Of a DNA stretch of 64,000 nt, positions 24,510 to 33,943 are shown piece after piece. Within the stretch, counting starts at the first letter, position 1. Each line of letters begins with the position of its first letter. Made by a program: the position numbers and the translations under genes. The stretch is from Streptomyces sp. Alt3 (GTDB taxonomy: Bacteria; Actinomycetota; Actinomycetes; Streptomycetales; Streptomycetaceae), in assembly GCF_030719215.1 (NCBI RefSeq), contig NZ_CP120983.1, positions 2,108,001 through 2,172,000 of the forward strand. Direction: 5' to 3'. The notes below the pieces were generated by a model. The model was not told where the DNA came from, did not search any database, and worked only from the letters and a program-made list of their open reading frames with translations.

Positions 24510-26963
24510 ATGGCCCGCCGCAGCACGAAAACCCCGCCGCCGGACGACTTCGAGGAGAAGATCCTCGACATCGACGTCGTCGACGAAATGCAGGGCTCCT
24601 TCCTCGAGTACGCGTACTCGGTGATCTACTCCAGGGCTCTGCCCGACGCCCGCGACGGCATGAAGCCCGTGCACCGCCGCATCGTGTCCCAGATGAACGA
24701 GATGGGACTGCGCCCCGACCGCGGCTACGTGAAGTGCGCACGCGTGGTCGGCGAAGTGATGGGCAAACTCCACCCGCACGGTGACGCGTCGATCTACGAC
24801 GCACTGGTGCGCATGGCACAGCCGTTCTCGATGCGCCTGCCCCTCGTGGACGGGCACGGCAACTTCGGCTCTCTGGGCAACGACGACCCGCCCGCCGCGA
24901 TGCGGTACACCGAGTGCCGGATGGCCGACGCCACGTCACTCATGACGGAGTCGATCGACGAGGACACCGTCGACTTCCAGTCGAACTACGACGGCCAGGA
25001 GCAGGAGCCGGTCGTCCTCCCGGCGGCGTACCCGAACCTCCTGGTCAACGGCGCTTCCGGGATCGCGGTCGGCATGGCGACCAACATGCCCCCGCACAAT
25101 CTCGGCGAGGTCATCGCCGCCGCCCGCCACCTGATCAGGCACCCGGGCGCCGACCTCGAGACGCTGATGCGCTTCGTCCCCGGCCCCGACCTGCCCACCG
25201 GAGGCAGGATCGTCGGCCTCGGCGGCATCAAGGACGCGTACGCATCCGGCCGCGGCACGTTCAAGATCCGTGCCACGGTCGCCATAGAGAGCGTCACGGC
25301 CCGCCGCAAGGGCCTCGTCGTCACCGAACTGCCCTTCAGCGTCGGCCCGGAGAAGGTGATCGCCAAGATCAAGGACCTGGTCGGTTCGAAGAAGCTCCAG
25401 GGCATCGCGGACGTCAAGGACCTCACGGACCGGGCGCACGGCCTGCGTCTGGTGATCGAGGTGAAGAACGGCTTCGTGCCGGAGGCCGTTCTGGAGCAGC
25501 TCTACAAGCTGACGCCGATGGAGGAGTCCTTCGGCATCAACAACGTCGCGCTGGTCGACGGGCAGCCGCTCACCCTCGGGCTCAAGGAGCTCCTGGAGGT
25601 CTACCTCGACCACCGCTTCGACGTGGTGCGCCGGCGCAGCGAGTTCCGCAGGACCAAGCGCCGCAACCGGCTGCACCTGGTCGAGGGCCTCCTCGTGGCG
25701 CTGCTCGACATCGACGAGGTCATCCGTCTCATCCGGGACAGCGACAACTCCGCGCAGGCGAAGGAGCGCCTGATGGAGCGCTTCTCGCTGAGCGAGATCC
25801 AGACCCAGTACATCCTGGACACCCCGCTGCGCAGGCTGACGCGCTTCGACAGGATCGAGCTGGAGACCGAGCGCGACAGGCTCTCCCAGGAGATCGCGGA
25901 GCTGACGGCGATCCTGGAGTCGGACGCGGAGCTGCGCAAGCTGGTCTCGTCCGAACTGGCCGCGGTGGCGAAGAAGTTCGGCACCGACCGACGCACGGTG
26001 CTGCTGGAGTCCGCGGGTTCGCAGGTCGCCTCGGTGCCATTGGAGGTCGCCGACGACCCGTGCCAGGTGCTCCTCTCCTCGACCGGCCTGCTCGCCCGTA
26101 CGGCCAACGCCGAGCCGCTCGAACAGACCGAGGACGCCAGGCGTGCGAAGCACGACGCGATCGTGTCGGCCGTCCCGGCCACGGCACGCGGCGACGTGGG
26201 GGCGGTGACGTCGACCGGACGCCTGCTCCGGCTCTCGGTGATCGACCTGCCGCAGCTGCCGGACACCCATGCGGCTCCGAACCTGTCGGGCGGGGCCCCG
26301 GTCGCGGAGTTCCTCACGCTGGAGGCGGACGAGCAGCTGATCTGTCTCACCACGCTGGACGAGGAGGCGCTCGGGCTGGCCATCGGCACCCTGCAGGGGG
26401 TGGTGAAGCGTGTGGTGCCCGACTACCCCGCCAACAAGGACGAGCTGGAGGTCATCTCGCTGAAGGACGGTGACCGGATCGTCGGCGCGACCCAGTTGCG
26501 TACGGGCGAGGAGGATCTGGTCTTCATCACGTCGGACGCGCAGTTGCTGCGCTATCCGGCGGCCTCGGTGCGTCCGCAGGGACGCCCGGCAGGAGGCATG
26601 GCGGGCGTCAAGCTCATGGAGGGCGCGACGGTCCTCTCGTTCACAGCGGTGGACCCCTCGGAGGACGCCGCGGTGTTCACGGTCGCCGGGTCGCACGGCA
26701 CGCTCGACGATTCCGAGCGGACCTGGAAGCTGACTCCGTTCGACCAGTACCCGCGCAAGGGCAGGGCCACCGGTGGGGTGCGCTGCCAGCGCTTCCTCAA
26801 GGGTGAGGACGTCCTGGTGTTCGCGTGGGCCGGACGGGTCCCGGCACTGGCGGCGCAGAAGAGCGGCGCACCGGCCCAGTTGCCCGCACCGGATCCGCGC
26901 CGCGACGGTTCGGGGACGCCGATGACGAGCCAGGTCTCGGTGATCGCCGAGCCGCTGCAGTAG
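24510..26963 (+). CDS. parC: DNA topoisomerase IV subunit A
   Basis: Breakage-reunion subunit of the type IIA topoisomerase that decatenates daughter chromosomes, 817 aa. The catalytic Tyr133 lies in AMRYTECRM, and the quinolone-determining region [14 protein letters not shown] is intact. The C-terminal beta-pinwheel (from about residue 500) lacks a GyrA box, and a ParE gene is 12 kb away, which supports topoisomerase IV instead of gyrase. GAAGGAG lies 11 nt before the ATG. Divergent from the M16 pair; monocistronic with its own terminator. Confidence 0.93.
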   Translation: MARRSTKTPPPDDFEEKILDIDVVDEMQGSFLEYAYSVIYSRALPDARDGMKPVHRRIVSQMNEMGLRPDRGYVKCARVVGEVMGKLHPHGDASIYDALVRMAQPFSMRLPLVDGHGNFGSLGNDDPPAAMRYTECRMADATSLMTESIDEDTVDFQSNYDGQEQEPVVLPAAYPNLLVNGASGIAVGMATNMPPHNLGEVIAAARHLIRHPGADLETLMRFVPGPDLPTGGRIVGLGGIKDAYASGRGTFKIRATVAIESVTARRKGLVVTELPFSVGPEKVIAKIKDLVGSKKLQGIADVKDLTDRAHGLRLVIEVKNGFVPEAVLEQLYKLTPMEESFGINNVALVDGQPLTLGLKELLEVYLDHRFDVVRRRSEFRRTKRRNRLHLVEGLLVALLDIDEVIRLIRDSDNSAQAKERLMERFSLSEIQTQYILDTPLRRLTRFDRIELETERDRLSQEIAELTAILESDAELRKLVSSELAAVAKKFGTDRRTVLLESAGSQVASVPLEVADDPCQVLLSSTGLLARTANAEPLEQTEDARRAKHDAIVSAVPATARGDVGAVTSTGRLLRLSVIDLPQLPDTHAAPNLSGGAPVAEFLTLEADEQLICLTTLDEEALGLAIGTLQGVVKRVVPDYPANKDELEVISLKDGDRIVGATQLRTGEEDLVFITSDAQLLRYPAASVRPQGRPAGGMAGVKLMEGATVLSFTAVDPSEDAAVFTVAGSHGTLDDSERTWKLTPFDQYPRKGRATGGVRCQRFLKGEDVLVFAWAGRVPALAAQKSGAPAQLPAPDPRRDGSGTPMTSQVSVIAEPLQ

Positions 26964-26978
26964 ACCGGACGGACGGGT

Positions 26979-27014
26979 CCCTGCGTCCGGATCTTCGCTG
27001 ATCCGGACGCAGGG
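26979..27014. terminator. Bidirectional terminator between parC and cobW
   Basis: CCCTGCGTCCGGAT at 26979-26992 pairs perfectly with 27001-27014 (14 bp). It separates convergent genes. Confidence 0.85.
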
Positions 27015-27027
27015 AGCGGGGCCCGCC

Positions 27028-28092
27028 TCAGGCCTCGTCGTCGTCCGGCTGTCGTACGTACCGCAGGACGCCCCACATGCTGCGCTCCAGCTCCTCGGTG
27101 GCGTCCTGCCACGCGTCCTGGCAGCCCTCGAGTTCCTTGTGCAGCGCGTGGGCGTCGATACCGGAGCCGATCAGGACGAGCTGGGTCCGCCGCGGTTCGT
27201 CGCGGGCCCAGCGCTGCGGTTCGAAGCGCAGGAACCTGCCGACGGCGTGCAGGGTGTACCGGTTGCCGGGGTCGCCCACGCCGAAGTCCACGAACCCCTT
27301 GATCCGGTAGAGCCCTGCGGGCCTGGAGTCGAGGAACGCCATGAAGAGGCGGGGACCGAGCGGCACGTCGGCCGTGAAGGACACGCTGTCGTAGGCCGCG
27401 TGCAGGTGGTCCGCGTGCGTGCGGTCGGCCTCGGGGAGCAGGTCCTCGAACGTCAGCTGGCGGAAGGAGTCGTCCTCGTCGGCCCTCGTCACCGGGTCGA
27501 GCAGCAGCTCCGGGTCGATCCTCCCGTAGGCGGAACAGATGACCGCAGCGCTGCCGCCCGCCGTTTCCACCGCTTCCCGTACGGCCCGCAGTCCGGCCTC
27601 GGTGACCCGGTCGGTCTTGTTCAGCACGATCAGGTCGGCGACGGCGAGGTGCCGGTCGATCTCGGGGTGACGCTCCCGCGTGGCAGGGAATTCGGCGGCG
27701 TCGACGACCTCGACCAGGCCCCCGTACCGGATGTGCGGATTGTCGCTGGCCAGCAGCATCCGTACGAGTTCCTGGGGCTCGGCGAGACCACTCGCCTCGA
27801 TGACGATCACGTCGAGCCGGGCGGACGGCGCGGTCAGCGTCTCCAGGTAGGTGTCGAGCTCACTCGCGTCGACGGCGCAGCACATGCAGCCGTTGCCCAG
27901 CGAGACCGTCGAGCCGACCTGCCCCGCGACGGTCATGGCATCGATCTCGATGGACCCGAAGTCGTTGACGACGACGCCGATCCGGTTGCCCGCCCTGTTG
28001 CGGAGCAGATGGTTGAGCAGGGTCGTCTTGCCTGATCCGAGGAATCCCGCCAGGACGACGACCGGGATCTGCGGGGCGCGGGGCGGGGTCAA
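27028..28092 (-). CDS. CobW/COG0523 GTPase (metallochaperone)
   Basis: A 354-aa G3E-family GTPase. Residues about 10-25 contain the Walker A VVLAGFLGSGKTTLL, GNGCMCC (CxCC metal site) follows near residue 66, and the guanine-specificity motif is VLNKTD. The C-terminal CobW_C domain reads GLYRIKGFVDFG. Family members deliver zinc, cobalt or iron to client proteins, often under metal limitation. The TTG start at 28092 is supported by GAGGAAGG 5 nt upstream. It lies 21 bp downstream of the citrate synthase gene. No Zur-like box was recognised. Confidence 0.9.
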   Translation of the reverse strand: MTPPRAPQIPVVVLAGFLGSGKTTLLNHLLRNRAGNRIGVVVNDFGSIEIDAMTVAGQVGSTVSLGNGCMCCAVDASELDTYLETLTAPSARLDVIVIEASGLAEPQELVRMLLASDNPHIRYGGLVEVVDAAEFPATRERHPEIDRHLAVADLIVLNKTDRVTEAGLRAVREAVETAGGSAAVICSAYGRIDPELLLDPVTRADEDDSFRQLTFEDLLPEADRTHADHLHAAYDSVSFTADVPLGPRLFMAFLDSRPAGLYRIKGFVDFGVGDPGNRYTLHAVGRFLRFEPQRWARDEPRRTQLVLIGSGIDAHALHKELEGCQDAWQDATEELERSMWGVLRYVRQPDDDEA

Positions 28093-28113
28093 CGGGGCCT
28101 TCCTCGGGGTCGG

Positions 28114-29277
28114 TCAGAGTGCGGGTACGGGGTGCGGGGGCGGGGTCCCCACATAGCGGGCCGCCGGACGGATGATCTTCGAGTCCTCCGCCTGCTCCAG
28201 GATATTGGCGCTCCAGCCGATCATGCGCGCGGCACAGAAGGTGGGGGTGAACATCGCACGCGGCAGCCCGCAGAGTTCCATGACGACACCGGCGTAGAAC
28301 TCCACGTTCGTGTGCAGCTCGCGTCCCGGTTTGAGCTCGGCGAGGATCGCCTCCACCTGTCGCTCCACCTCCACGGCGAAGTCGACGAGAGGGCCGCCGA
28401 AGCTCCGGGCGACCGAGCGGAGCATGCGTGAGCGCGGATCCTCGGTGCGGTAGACGGGGTGCCCGAATCCCATGATCCGCTCCCCCGCGAGAACGCGTTC
28501 GCGGATCCAGCCGTCGATCCGGTCCGGGGTGCCGATCGCGTCCAGGGTGTCCAGAGCACGGCTGGGTGCTCCGCCGTGCAGCGGACCGGAGAGCGCGCCG
28601 ACGGCTCCGACGAGGCAGGCGGCGACGTCGGCACCGGTGGATGCGATCACCCGGGCGGTGAAGGTGGAGGCGTTGAAGCCGTGGTCGACGGTGGAGACGA
28701 GGTAGCGCTCAATGGCTGCCGTCCGTGCGTCGTCCGGCTCCTCGCCGGTGAGCATGTAGAGGTAGTTCGCCGCGAACGGGAGGTCGTCGCGCGGTTCGAC
28801 CGGCTCCAGTCCCTGGCCGAGTCGGTACAGGGACGTCAGCACGGTGGGGACCGCGGCGGACACGGCAAGCGCGTTCTCGCGGCGTCGGCCGGCGTCGATG
28901 TCGTACACCGGGCGGAACCCGGCCGAGGCACCGAGCAGCGAGAGGGCGGTGCGCAGACCGGCGAGCGGGCCGGAGACCATGCCGGCGCGGGCGATCGAGG
29001 GCAGCGCCTCCCGCACCTCGGTGGGCAGCCGACGCAGGCCGGCGGAGCGGGCGGCGAAGTCGGCGCTCGCCGCACGGCCGGGCAGCTCACCGAAGAACAT
29101 GAGGAACCAGACGTCCTCGAAACTGCGGCTCTCCGCCAGTTCGATCGCCGAATACTCCCGGTAGTGGTAGAAGCCCTCGCGTCCGCGCACGTCTCCGATT
29201 CCCGTGTCGGTGACGATCACGCCGGCGAGCCCCCGGGGCGTGTCGAGCGGGGCTGTTTCCGTGTGCGTGTCAGGCAT
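28114..29277 (-). CDS. Citrate synthase family protein (CS2 type)
   Basis: Condenses oxaloacetate (or another 2-oxoacid) with acetyl- or propionyl-CoA; 387 aa, short gram-positive form. Conserved segments: GPLHGGAPSRAL, GFGHPVYRTEDPRSRML and the CoA-binding FTPTFCAARMIGWSANILEQAED. The position of the usual catalytic aspartate (NVDFYSG in the family) is Glu326 here (NVEFYAG). The ATG at 29277 has GGAGGAGAG 10 nt upstream. Divergently transcribed from an HTH-containing homologue across a 141-bp AT-rich region. It may be a methylcitrate-type or secondary citrate synthase. Confidence 0.88.
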   Translation of the reverse strand: MPDTHTETAPLDTPRGLAGVIVTDTGIGDVRGREGFYHYREYSAIELAESRSFEDVWFLMFFGELPGRAASADFAARSAGLRRLPTEVREALPSIARAGMVSGPLAGLRTALSLLGASAGFRPVYDIDAGRRRENALAVSAAVPTVLTSLYRLGQGLEPVEPRDDLPFAANYLYMLTGEEPDDARTAAIERYLVSTVDHGFNASTFTARVIASTGADVAACLVGAVGALSGPLHGGAPSRALDTLDAIGTPDRIDGWIRERVLAGERIMGFGHPVYRTEDPRSRMLRSVARSFGGPLVDFAVEVERQVEAILAELKPGRELHTNVEFYAGVVMELCGLPRAMFTPTFCAARMIGWSANILEQAEDSKIIRPAARYVGTPPPHPVPAL

Positions 29278-29309
29278 GGCAGGTCTCTCCTCCGCCGATG
29301 AGCTGTACA

Positions 29310-29362
29310 TTGATTCGACTGTCCATGATTGACTGACTAACTGTCAACATTGATTGAATCAA
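29310..29362. promoter_or_regulatory. AT-rich palindromic operator region between two citrate synthase genes
   Basis: TTGATTCGA at 29310-29318, then TTGAC-N9-GTCAA at 29329-29347, then a perfect TTGATT-G-AATCAA at 29350-29362. The half-site TTGAnT recurs in both orientations within about 53 bp of markedly AT-rich DNA. This is the expected layout for a divergent operator; the HTH-bearing citrate synthase encoded beside it is the obvious candidate binder (inference). Confidence 0.6.
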
Positions 29363-29418
29363 CATAAAGCCCTGTCGGAGGTGATCCGCCATCAACGGAT
29401 ACGGATACCGTGGACGCC

Positions 29419-30816
29419 ATGACGCATGACGCGGTGCCACGCACCGGCACGCAGGACGCGGAAACCGACGGGGCCCCTTCGGAACACAGGCTCACCACCC
29501 GGGAGGCGGCCGAGCGCCTCGGGGTGAAGCCGGAGACCGTGTACGCGTACGTGAGCCGGGGCCAACTGGCCAGCAGGCGGACTCCCGGCGGACGCGGGAG
29601 CACGTTCGACGCCGCCGAGGTCGACGCCCTGGCCCGCCGCACCGGGCGCCGCGAACCTCCCCCGTCGGCGGCGGGTGACCTGGTATTCCGCACCGGTGTC
29701 ACGCTCATCGAGCCGGATCGCTACTACTTCCGGGGCGTGGACGCGACCGAACTCTCCCGCCACCACGGCTACGAGGAGGTCGCCGAGTGGATCTGGACGG
29801 GTGAGCTCCGCCCGGGGGCCCGATTCACGGCGGCCGCGGAGTCCTTGGCGGCGGCGCGGCTCACCGCCGCTTCACTGCCACGGCACAGCAGCTCGACGGA
29901 CCGGCTGCGGGCCGCTGTCGCCGCGGCCGCGGCCGCGGATCCTCTGCGGTTCGACCTCTCGCCCGAGGGGGTGCTCAACAGCGCCCGGAGCCTGATTCCC
30001 ACTCTGGTCGGCGCGCTGCCGACAGCCGGGGAGCCCGGCAGTGAGGCCGATGGCGACGGTTCGCTCGCCGCCGACCTGTGGCCGAAGCTCTCCGCACGAC
30101 CCGCTGACGCGGCATGGCTGACCGTGCTCGACACCGCGCTCGCGCTGCTGGCCGACCACGATCTCGCGGCCTCGACCCTGGCGGCCCGCGTCGCAGCGTC
30201 GACCCACGCACACCCGTACGCCGTCGTCTCCGCGGGACTGGGCGTCCTGGAGGGCCCGCTGCACGGCGCCGCGAGCGGGCCGGCGCACCGCATGCTGTCC
30301 GAGGTCGTGGAGCGCGGCGGCGCGGCCCCGGTCGTCGCGGATCACCTGCGCGCGGGCCGACGCGTTCCCGGGCTCGGGCACCGCCTCTACACCGGGGAGG
30401 ATCCGCGGGCGACCGCCCTGTTCGCACTGCTGGACGAGATGCCACAGGCGGCCCCGGCGATGGCGGCGGCCCGTGACGTGGTCGCGACCGCCACCCGCCA
30501 CACACCCCTGCACGCCAATGTCGACCTGGCGCTGGCCGTCTTCTCGGTCGCGTGCGGCATGCCCGCCCAGACGGGCGAGACGGTGTTCGCCGTGTCCCGT
30601 ACAGCAGGCTGGATCGCCCACGCGATGGAGGAGTACGCGGAACGGCCACTGCGGATGCGGCCGAGCGGACTGTACGTCGGACCACGCCCGCCCCAGCCGC
30701 TGCCGCTGCCGCTGCCGACCACGTCAGGCACGGACGTGGCCGGCTCGCAGGCACCCGGCCAGGGCACGGTCGGCCCGCAGGCGGCATCACCTCGAAGGCG
30801 CGGCCCCGCAAATTAG
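29419..30816 (+). CDS. HTH-citrate synthase fusion protein
   Basis: About 465 aa. Residues about 25-75 are an excisionase/MerR-like helix-turn-helix (LTTREAAERLGVKPETVYAYVSRG) with a basic wing RRTPGGRGSTF. The rest is a citrate synthase fold with all three catalytic positions conserved: His282 (GPLHGA), His321 (GLGHRLY) and Asp369 (NVDLAL). It could be an active enzyme, a metabolite-sensing regulator, or both. A GTG at 29410 is an alternative start; the perfect anti-Shine-Dalgarno match at 29377-29387 is too far from either. It is divergent from the other citrate synthase. A proline/glycine tail follows the domain. Confidence 0.87.
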   Translation: MTHDAVPRTGTQDAETDGAPSEHRLTTREAAERLGVKPETVYAYVSRGQLASRRTPGGRGSTFDAAEVDALARRTGRREPPPSAAGDLVFRTGVTLIEPDRYYFRGVDATELSRHHGYEEVAEWIWTGELRPGARFTAAAESLAAARLTAASLPRHSSSTDRLRAAVAAAAAADPLRFDLSPEGVLNSARSLIPTLVGALPTAGEPGSEADGDGSLAADLWPKLSARPADAAWLTVLDTALALLADHDLAASTLAARVAASTHAHPYAVVSAGLGVLEGPLHGAASGPAHRMLSEVVERGGAAPVVADHLRAGRRVPGLGHRLYTGEDPRATALFALLDEMPQAAPAMAAARDVVATATRHTPLHANVDLALAVFSVACGMPAQTGETVFAVSRTAGWIAHAMEEYAERPLRMRPSGLYVGPRPPQPLPLPLPTTSGTDVAGSQAPGQGTVGPQAASPRRRGPAN

Positions 30817-30846
30817 CTACAGCTGACGCAAATTCTCGCCGGTGCG

Positions 30847-31854
30847 CTACCGGGACAGTCGGGCCGTGGACCCGCGAACGACCAGCTCCGGCTCGAAGAG
30901 GAGCTCGTCGGACGGCACAGTGCGTCCGGCGATCTGCACCGCGAGGAGCTCGACGGCGGCCCTTCCCATGGCTTCGATCGGCTGACGCACCGTGGTCAGC
31001 GGCGGCTCGGTGCAGTTCATGAACGCCGAGTCGTCGTAGCCCACGACCGAGACGTCCCCAGGCACGGACAGACCGCGGCGGCGCGCGGCGCGCACCGCGC
31101 CCAGGGCCAGCGGGTCGCTGGCACAGATGATGCCGGTGACCCCTTGGTCGAGCAGTCGCGTGGCGGCGGCCTGTCCGCCCTCCAGCGAGAACATGGCCCG
31201 GAAGACCCACTCGTCCGGCACGGTCGCCCCCGACCGGGCGGCCAGCGCGCGGGCTGCCGCGAGCTTGCGCTGCGACGGCATGTGGTCGGCCGGGCCGAGG
31301 ACGAACCCGATCCGCTCGTGGCCGAGCGAGACGAGGTGACGCCAGGCCTGCTCGACCGCCACCGAGTCGTCGCACGAGACCGCGGGGAATCCGAGGTGAG
31401 CTATGGCGGCGTTGATCAGGACGACGGGGATCTTGCGGTCGGCGAGCACCTTGTAGTGATCGTGGGGTGCGTCGGCCTGGGCGTACAGCCCACCGGCGAA
31501 CACGACACCGGAGACCTGCTGCTGCAGGAGGAGCTCGACGTAGTCGGCCTCGGAGACCCCGCCCTTGGTCTGCGTACAGAGCACGGGGGTCAGCCCCTGC
31601 TGGGCGAGCGCGCTTCCGACCACCTCGGCGAAGGCCGGGAAGATCGGGTTCTGCAGCTCGGGCAGGACCAGCCCGACCAGCCGGGCGCGCTCACCGCGGA
31701 GCTGCGTCGGGCGCTCGTAGCCGAGCACGTCCAGCGCGGAGAGAACGGATTGCCGCGTGGCGTCGGAGACGCCTGGCTTGCCGTTCAGCACGCGGCTGAC
31801 CGTGGCCTCGCTGACTCCTACTTTCTGGGCAACCTGAGCAAGTCGTCGCGTCAT
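30847..31854 (-). CDS. LacI family transcriptional regulator
   Basis: A 335-aa sugar-responsive repressor. Residues 1-50 are the LacI HTH (RLAQVAQKVGVSEATVSRVLNGKPGVS) plus the hinge helix, followed by a periplasmic-binding-protein-like effector domain (LVGLVLPELQNPIFPAF, GHERIGFVLGP, VVGYDDSAFMNCTEPPLTTVRQP). The HTH closely resembles that of the Streptomyces maltose regulator MalR/Reg1, but no sugar transport operon is adjacent. A perfect palindrome 22 bp upstream of the ATG suggests autorepression. Confidence 0.9.
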   Translation of the reverse strand: MTRRLAQVAQKVGVSEATVSRVLNGKPGVSDATRQSVLSALDVLGYERPTQLRGERARLVGLVLPELQNPIFPAFAEVVGSALAQQGLTPVLCTQTKGGVSEADYVELLLQQQVSGVVFAGGLYAQADAPHDHYKVLADRKIPVVLINAAIAHLGFPAVSCDDSVAVEQAWRHLVSLGHERIGFVLGPADHMPSQRKLAAARALAARSGATVPDEWVFRAMFSLEGGQAAATRLLDQGVTGIICASDPLALGAVRAARRRGLSVPGDVSVVGYDDSAFMNCTEPPLTTVRQPIEAMGRAAVELLAVQIAGRTVPSDELLFEPELVVRGSTARLSR

Positions 31855-32185
31855 AAACGCAAGATTAGCGCAAAAAACGCAAGAAGATTGCGTTGCTGCG
31901 GATACCCATAGAACGCTCACAGATGGAGGGCGCGAGGGCAAGGGCCCTGCCACCTGTCGGCCGACCGGCGCGGAGCCGCAGAAGCGGGGTGGCGGGCCGG
32001 GACGGCGGGGCAGGCTCGGGACGGCGGGGTCCTGCTGAAGTGAGGCGGGGGCCACGCAGGAGCAGGGTGGCGGGCAGGATCGGGGGCCGGTCGGCAGTTG
32101 CTTCGCTGTCGGGAGTGCGGCGGCTGCGGGGTGGTCGGCCGACAGGGATTTCGGTGAGCACGGTTCGCCCCTTACCGTTCGTACG
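31855..32185. other. Divergent intergenic region, LacI operator plus GC-rich tract
   Basis: 331 bp. The LacI-proximal 45 bp are AT-rich with operator-like repeats; the remainder contains GGGACGGCGGGG twice (near 31999 and 32018) and no convincing gene. A 98-codon plus-strand frame through it has no ribosome site or recognisable domain. Confidence 0.45.
31876..31894. promoter_or_regulatory. LacI-type operator palindrome
   Basis: AACGCAA-GAAGA-TTGCGTT is a perfect 7-5-7 inverted repeat. Partial copies (ACGCAAGATTAGCGC) lie between it and the lacI-type start codon at 31854. Spacing and position fit autoregulation. Confidence 0.65.
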
Positions 32186-33943
32186 ATGAGCCCCCCATCG
32201 ACCACCTCCCGGGGACCACGCCGGATCGGCTGGCCGAAGCGGGTCTTCTCGCAGGTCCTGCTGATGCAGCTGGCCATCATCACCGGCGTCACGGTCCTCG
32301 TCACAGGCCTCTTCCTGGCGCCCCTGAGCGACCAGCTCGACGACCAGGCGATGCGTCGCGCCCTGGCGATCGCGCAGAGCACGGCGGCACAGCCGCAGAT
32401 CGCCGACTCGCTGATCGCCACCGGCCCCCGCCCGGACGGCCCTGTCCAGACCGCGGCGGAACGAATCCGGCGGTCGACCGGCGCCGAATACGTCGTGATC
32501 ATGGACAAGCGGGGCGTGCGCTGGTCCCACACGGACACCTCCCGCATCGGCGACGTCGTGTCCACCGACCCCAGCACGGCCCTGGCCGGCAGGTCCGTGA
32601 TGGAGATCGACAGCGGGACGCTCGGACGCTCGGCCCGCGGCAAGGTGCCGCTGCTCGACGGATCGGACCGGATCGTCGGCGCGGTCTCGGTCGGTATCGC
32701 CTACGACAGCGTCCGGGCCCGGCTGCTCGCCGCGATCCCCGGACTGCTGGCCTACGCGGGCGGCGCGCTCGCGGTGGGAGCGCTTGCCGCCTATCTGATC
32801 TCCCGCCGCCTCCAGCGGCAGACCCATGACCTGGCGTTCTCCGACATCTCGGCCCTGCTGACCGAACGCGAGGCCATGCTGCACAGCATCCGCGAGGGCG
32901 TCGTCGCACTCGACCGCACCGGGCGCATCAGGCTCCTGAACGACGAGGCCCAGCGGCTGCTCGGCCTCGGTCCCGGCGTCGCGGGGATGCATCTCGACGA
33001 GGCACTGGGCGAGGGCCGGACCACCGACGTGCTGGCGGGGAGGGTGGTAGGTGACGACCTGGTGACTGTCCGCGGCAGTCGGGTTCTGCTCGCCAATCGG
33101 ATGCCCACCGAGGACGGCGGGGCCGTCGCCACTCTGCGCGACCGTACCGAAGTGGAGTACCTCGGCCGCGAACTCGACTCCACCCGCGGCCTGATCGACG
33201 CGCTCCGCGCCCAGGACCACGAGCATGCCAACCGGCTGCACACCCTTCTGGGACTGCTGGAACTGGAGATGCACGACGAAGCGGTCGAGTTCGTCACGGA
33301 GGTCGTCGGCGTCCACCGGGCGACGGCCGAGCAGGTCACCGAGAAGGTCCACGACCCCCTGCTCGCCGCTCTCCTGGTCGGCAAGGCCACCGTCGCCGCC
33401 GAGCGCGGCGTCGCCCTGCGGATGGCGGAGGAGACCATGCTGCCGGATCGGCTGGTGGATCCACGCGGACTCGTCACGGTCCTCGGCAACCTGGTCGACA
33501 ACGCGCTGGACGCGACCGCGGGCTCCGCGGCGTCCCGGATCGAGGTCGGGCTGAGGGCCGACGGCCGTACGGTGGTACTGCGGGTGCGTGACAGCGGCCC
33601 CGGCGTACCGGCCGGTGACCACGAATCCATCTTCATGGAGGGCTGGTCGACCAAGGAACTCCCGGCGCACGGCAAACGCGGCCTGGGACTGCCGCTGGTA
33701 CGGCGACTCGCCGAGCGCCAGGGCGGGAGCGTGTCCGTGTCGGCCTCTCCTGAGGGCGGGGCGGTCTTCACCGTCGTCCTGCCGGAGGCCCTGCGCGAAC
33801 CGGACCGGCTCGGTGTCCCCGGCCCGGGGGCGAGCGAACGGTCAGGCGTTCCCGCTCAGGGCGACGCCGACGAGCTCAGGGCCTCCCGCCCGGGCTGCAC
33901 CTCCGCTCCCGCAAGCCCCTCGACGTCAGGAGAGACTGCATGA
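32186..33943 (+). CDS. CitA/DcuS-type sensor histidine kinase
   Basis: A 585-aa membrane kinase. TM1 lies at about residues 24-47, an extracytoplasmic single-Cache/PDC sensor at about 48-170 (EYVVIMDKRGVRWSHTD, ending VGAVSVGIAYD), TM2 at about 178-205, a PAS domain at about 220-320 and a SpoOB-type dimerisation box with His345 in HEHANRLHTLLGL. The HATPase domain ends with RGLGLPLVRRLAERQGG. The PDC architecture typically senses citrate, C4-dicarboxylates or related carboxylates. No good ribosome site precedes the ATG. Overlaps the regulator gene by 4 nt (ATGA). Confidence 0.92.
   Translation: MSPPSTTSRGPRRIGWPKRVFSQVLLMQLAIITGVTVLVTGLFLAPLSDQLDDQAMRRALAIAQSTAAQPQIADSLIATGPRPDGPVQTAAERIRRSTGAEYVVIMDKRGVRWSHTDTSRIGDVVSTDPSTALAGRSVMEIDSGTLGRSARGKVPLLDGSDRIVGAVSVGIAYDSVRARLLAAIPGLLAYAGGALAVGALAAYLISRRLQRQTHDLAFSDISALLTEREAMLHSIREGVVALDRTGRIRLLNDEAQRLLGLGPGVAGMHLDEALGEGRTTDVLAGRVVGDDLVTVRGSRVLLANRMPTEDGGAVATLRDRTEVEYLGRELDSTRGLIDALRAQDHEHANRLHTLLGLLELEMHDEAVEFVTEVVGVHRATAEQVTEKVHDPLLAALLVGKATVAAERGVALRMAEETMLPDRLVDPRGLVTVLGNLVDNALDATAGSAASRIEVGLRADGRTVVLRVRDSGPGVPAGDHESIFMEGWSTKELPAHGKRGLGLPLVRRLAERQGGSVSVSASPEGGAVFTVVLPEALREPDRLGVPGPGASERSGVPAQGDADELRASRPGCTSAPASPSTSGETA

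Noticed and set aside
31893..32189. 98-codon plus-strand frame between the LacI and CitA-type genes
   Set aside because: Arg/Gly/Pro-rich translation from GC-rich repeats, no ribosome site, and it overlaps the start region of the sensor kinase.
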